A DNA stretch of 33,460 bases from Hyphomicrobiales bacterium. Lineage in GTDB: Bacteria; Pseudomonadota; Alphaproteobacteria; Rhizobiales; Beijerinckiaceae. How positions within the stretch are numbered: the first letter of the stretch is position 1; each line of letters starts with the position of its first letter. Location of the stretch: positions 1-33,460 of the forward strand of contig CANGPA010000013.1 in NCBI GenBank assembly GCA_947455645.1. The letters run 5' to 3'. This document shows, piece after piece, positions 31,296-33,460 of this stretch. The notes below the pieces were generated by a model. The model was not told the DNA's origin, searched no databases, and saw nothing but the letters and a program-made list of their open reading frames with translations. The position numbers and the translations under genes are program-made.

Positions 31296-32165
31296 TCAGG
31301 CGGCGCGCTGTTCGACCTTGGTCAAAATCCGGCAAAGCCGCGCCACGGTCGCTTTCATCTCGTGGCGGGGAACAACCATATCAACCATGCCATGCGCTTT
31401 CAAAAACTCGGCGCGCTGGAATCCTTCCGGCAATTTTTCACGAATGGTCTGTTCGATCACGCGCGGACCGGCAAAACCGATCAGCGCACCCGGCTCGGCG
31501 ATATGCACATCACCCAACATCGCATAAGAGGCGGTAACGCCGCCGGTCGTCGGGTTTGTGAGCACGACAATATAAGGCAATTTCGCTTCGCGCAGTTTTC
31601 TTACTGCCACGGTCGTGCGCGGCATTTGCATCAGAGAGAACATGCCTTCTTGCATGCGCGCACCACCGGATGAAGCAAACAGAACGAAAGGCGTTTTCTT
31701 CGCAATCGCTGTTTCCATGCCCTTGATCACGCCTTCACCCGCGGCCATGCCGAGCGATCCGCCCATGAAATCGAAATCCTGCACGCCAATGGTCAAAGGC
31801 AGTGCCTCGACTTTGCCATAAGCGATTTTGACGGCATCGATCAGAGATGTCTTGGCCTTCGCATCGCGCAAGCGGTCGACATATTTTTTCTCGTCACGGA
31901 ATTTCAAAGGATCAAGCGGCACTTCGGGTAGCGCGATCTCTTCATAAACACCGTCATCAAACATGGAGGCGAGACGCGCGCCTGTGGCCATGCGCAAATG
32001 ATGACCTGAACCGGGAATGACGAAGAGATTGGCTTCGACGTCTTTCGAGAAAACAAGTTGGCCGCTTTCCGGACATTTGATCCAGAGATTTTGCGGCGTG
32101 TCGCGCTTCAAGAATGACCGGATCTTCGGTCGGACGACATTGGAAATCCAATTGATCGAGTCCAT
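31296..32165 (-). CDS. accD: Acetyl-CoA carboxylase carboxyltransferase subunit beta
   Basis: This 289-residue subunit transfers the carboxyl group from biotin to acetyl-CoA in the first step of fatty-acid synthesis, together with AccA. The carboxyltransferase core is clear: [81 protein letters not shown]. The N-terminal zinc ribbon of Escherichia coli AccD (four Cys) is reduced to C31; the other three positions read Ser, Ile and Ser (KCPESG ... VIPGSGHH). This loss appears usual for alphaproteobacterial AccD. ATG 32165 has AAGGAG six bases upstream; an adjacent GTG is too close. It follows trpA by 39 bases, the order usual in alphaproteobacteria. Confidence 0.96.
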   Translation of the reverse strand: MDSINWISNVVRPKIRSFLKRDTPQNLWIKCPESGQLVFSKDVEANLFVIPGSGHHLRMATGARLASMFDDGVYEEIALPEVPLDPLKFRDEKKYVDRLRDAKAKTSLIDAVKIAYGKVEALPLTIGVQDFDFMGGSLGMAAGEGVIKGMETAIAKKTPFVLFASSGGARMQEGMFSLMQMPRTTVAVRKLREAKLPYIVVLTNPTTGGVTASYAMLGDVHIAEPGALIGFAGPRVIEQTIREKLPEGFQRAEFLKAHGMVDMVVPRHEMKATVARLCRILTKVEQRAA

Positions 32166-32204
32166 CACGCGCTCCTTGGTTTAAGGATGAGATATCGTTA
32201 CGGA

Positions 32205-33038
32205 TCAGCCGTGCTTCTTCACAGAACGCACGCCTTTGGCGATGTCTTCAACAATCGCCACAACAGAGCCAACGGTCAGCGCGGTCGGGCGGCCATCGGC
32301 ATGAAGCGACTGGCGAATGGCATCCACCAAAGCGGAGCCCACCACAACGCCGTCGGCGCTTTTTGCGATCTCTGTTGCGTCGGCTGCGGTGCGCACACCA
32401 AAGCCAACGGCGACCGGAAGCGATGTGTGCGCTTTGATGCCCGCAACCGATGCGGCCACTTTTTGCGGATCAGGACGCGCTGCCCCTGTGATGCCTGCGA
32501 TTGAAACATAATAGACAAAACCGGATGTGTTCTGCAGGACTTTCGGCAGACGTTTTTCATCGGTCGTCGGTGTCGCAAGACGAATGAAATTCAAACCGGC
32601 AGCCAGCGCGGGCTTACACAATTCATCATCTTCTTCGGGCGGACAATCGACCACAATCAAGCCATCAATTCCGGCGGCTTTTGCATCGCTCAAAAATTTC
32701 GGAACGCCGTAAATATAGATGGGGTTGAAATAGCCCATCAAAATAATCGGCGTTGTGGCGTTGCTTGCCCGAAACTCGCGCACGAGTCCCAATGTTTTTT
32801 CAAGCGTTGCGCCATTGGCCAAAGCCCTGAGGCCTGCGGCTTGAACGGTGGGGCCATCCGCCATCGGATCGGTAAATGGCATGCCGATTTCAATCAGATC
32901 GGCACCCGCTGCTGGTAGCACCTTGATGATTTCAAGCGATGTCGCATGATCGGGATCACCCCCCATGAGAAAGGTGACGAGCGCCGCGCGGCCTTCCGCT
33001 TTCAGTTCTGCAAATCGTGTATCAATACGCGTGCTCAC
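32205..33038 (-). CDS. trpA: Tryptophan synthase alpha subunit
   Basis: This 277-residue TIM-barrel enzyme cleaves indole-3-glycerol phosphate to indole and glyceraldehyde 3-phosphate. Indole is channelled to TrpB. The catalytic Glu is in [16 protein letters not shown] and the catalytic Asp in [11 protein letters not shown]; the phosphate-binding loops [18 protein letters not shown] and AVGFGV are intact. The start is GTG 33038, which overlaps the trpB stop as GTGA (33035-33038), showing translational coupling for a 1:1 complex. Confidence 0.97.
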   Translation of the reverse strand: MSTRIDTRFAELKAEGRAALVTFLMGGDPDHATSLEIIKVLPAAGADLIEIGMPFTDPMADGPTVQAAGLRALANGATLEKTLGLVREFRASNATTPIILMGYFNPIYIYGVPKFLSDAKAAGIDGLIVVDCPPEEDDELCKPALAAGLNFIRLATPTTDEKRLPKVLQNTSGFVYYVSIAGITGAARPDPQKVAASVAGIKAHTSLPVAVGFGVRTAADATEIAKSADGVVVGSALVDAIRQSLHADGRPTALTVGSVVAIVEDIAKGVRSVKKHG

Positions 33039-33460
33039 GCCATGCCTCCGAGATGCTCGGCTACCGAGAAAATATCCTTGTCGCCGCGTCCGCAGAGATT
33101 GACGATCATCAGATGGTCTTTTGGTTTTTTCGCTGCAATTTCAACCGCGCGTGCAATCGCATGGGCGGGTTCAAGTGCCGGGATGATGCCTTCGAGTTTC
33201 GAAAGAAGTTGGAACGCATCAAGCGCCTCTTGGTCGGTTGTCGAAAGATAAGTCACACGGCCCGTATCATGGAGCCATGCGTGTTCAGGGCCGATGCCCG
33301 GATAATCAAGGCCCGCTGAAATCGAATGCGCTTCGGCAATTTGGCCGTCGCCATCCATCAACAAATAAGTGCGATTGCCATGCAACACGCCGGGCTTGCC
33401 ACCATTCAAGGATGCCGCATGCATGCCGGAAGCAACACCGTGACCGGCTGCTTCAACGCC
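33035..33460 (-). CDS. trpB: Tryptophan synthase beta subunit, C-terminal part
   Basis: The gene enters from the right edge; the last 141 codons are visible. The frame reads [17 protein letters not shown] immediately from the edge and continues with [35 protein letters not shown] and [19 protein letters not shown], the family-typical C-terminal half with the PLP phosphate-contacting and serine-substrate region. TrpB condenses indole with serine to tryptophan. It ends in a four-base overlap with the trpA start. The promoter and N-terminus lie outside the window. Confidence 0.97.
   Translation of the reverse strand, partial: GVEAAGHGVASGMHAASLNGGKPGVLHGNRTYLLMDGDGQIAEAHSISAGLDYPGIGPEHAWLHDTGRVTYLSTTDQEALDAFQLLSKLEGIIPALEPAHAIARAVEIAAKKPKDHLMIVNLCGRGDKDIFSVAEHLGGMA

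Noticed and set aside
1-33460. CRISPR array
   Set aside because: No set of regularly spaced 25-40 base repeats was found; the only tandem repeats are the 8-bp and 15-bp ones listed.

Overview
The window looks like a piece of an alphaproteobacterial chromosome, most likely Hyphomicrobiales (Rhizobiales-like). The evidence is a trpB-trpA-accD gene string, an ActR/RegA-type response regulator with the C-terminal helix-turn-helix typical of that class, an AccD that has lost three of the four zinc-finger cysteines, an intracellular PhaZ depolymerase, a stand-alone xsc gene, and GC-rich coding with mostly ATG starts. No rRNA, CRISPR array, transposase or integrase gene was seen; one tRNA gene is present.

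Layout. (1) 1-2267, minus strand: histone-deacetylase-like hydrolase, PfkB/ribokinase-type kinase, and the 5' end of a Tat-exported protein with its own promoter. (2) 2440-4632, plus: a metallophosphoesterase coupled to a Ser/Thr kinase-UspA fusion. (3) 4665-7488, minus: a lysophospholipid-type acyltransferase and xsc (sulfoacetaldehyde acetyltransferase), separated by a strong terminator. (4) 7841-9845, plus: RhlE-like DEAD-box helicase and a small DksA/TraR zinc-finger protein. (5) 9964-15192, plus: a complete ribose-class ABC importer (ATPase, permease, binding protein) followed, after a terminator, by an LVIVD-repeat beta-propeller protein. (6) 15316-17936, plus: an MFS exporter and a type II NADH dehydrogenase, with a four-copy 8-bp repeat between them.

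(7) 18022-23080 is the most unusual part. It is an AT-richer islet carrying a secreted YHYH-domain protein (minus strand) divergent from a three-gene operon: a secreted protein of unknown family, a membrane-anchored SurA-N-like protein that lacks the PPIase domain, and a HupE/UreJ-type membrane protein. The islet abuts the 3' end of tRNA-Arg(CCG). A 13-bp copy of the tRNA 3' end lies 49 bp beyond the stop codon of the YHYH gene, so the cassette appears bounded by att-like direct repeats. I read it as a transferred, possibly metal-related, envelope module.

(8) 23248-25568: ActR/RegA-like regulator (minus) divergent from an ABC-2 type ATPase/permease pair. (9) 25711-29027, plus: phaZ, a YgjP-type metallopeptidase and a Bcr/CflA-type MFS exporter. 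(10) 29066-33460, minus: PBP1A, accD, trpA and the 3' part of trpB, transcribed in the order trpB-trpA-accD-PBP1A.

All functions are read from sequence motifs by eye. No database search was possible, and start codons are reasoned from ribosome-binding sites and family N-termini.
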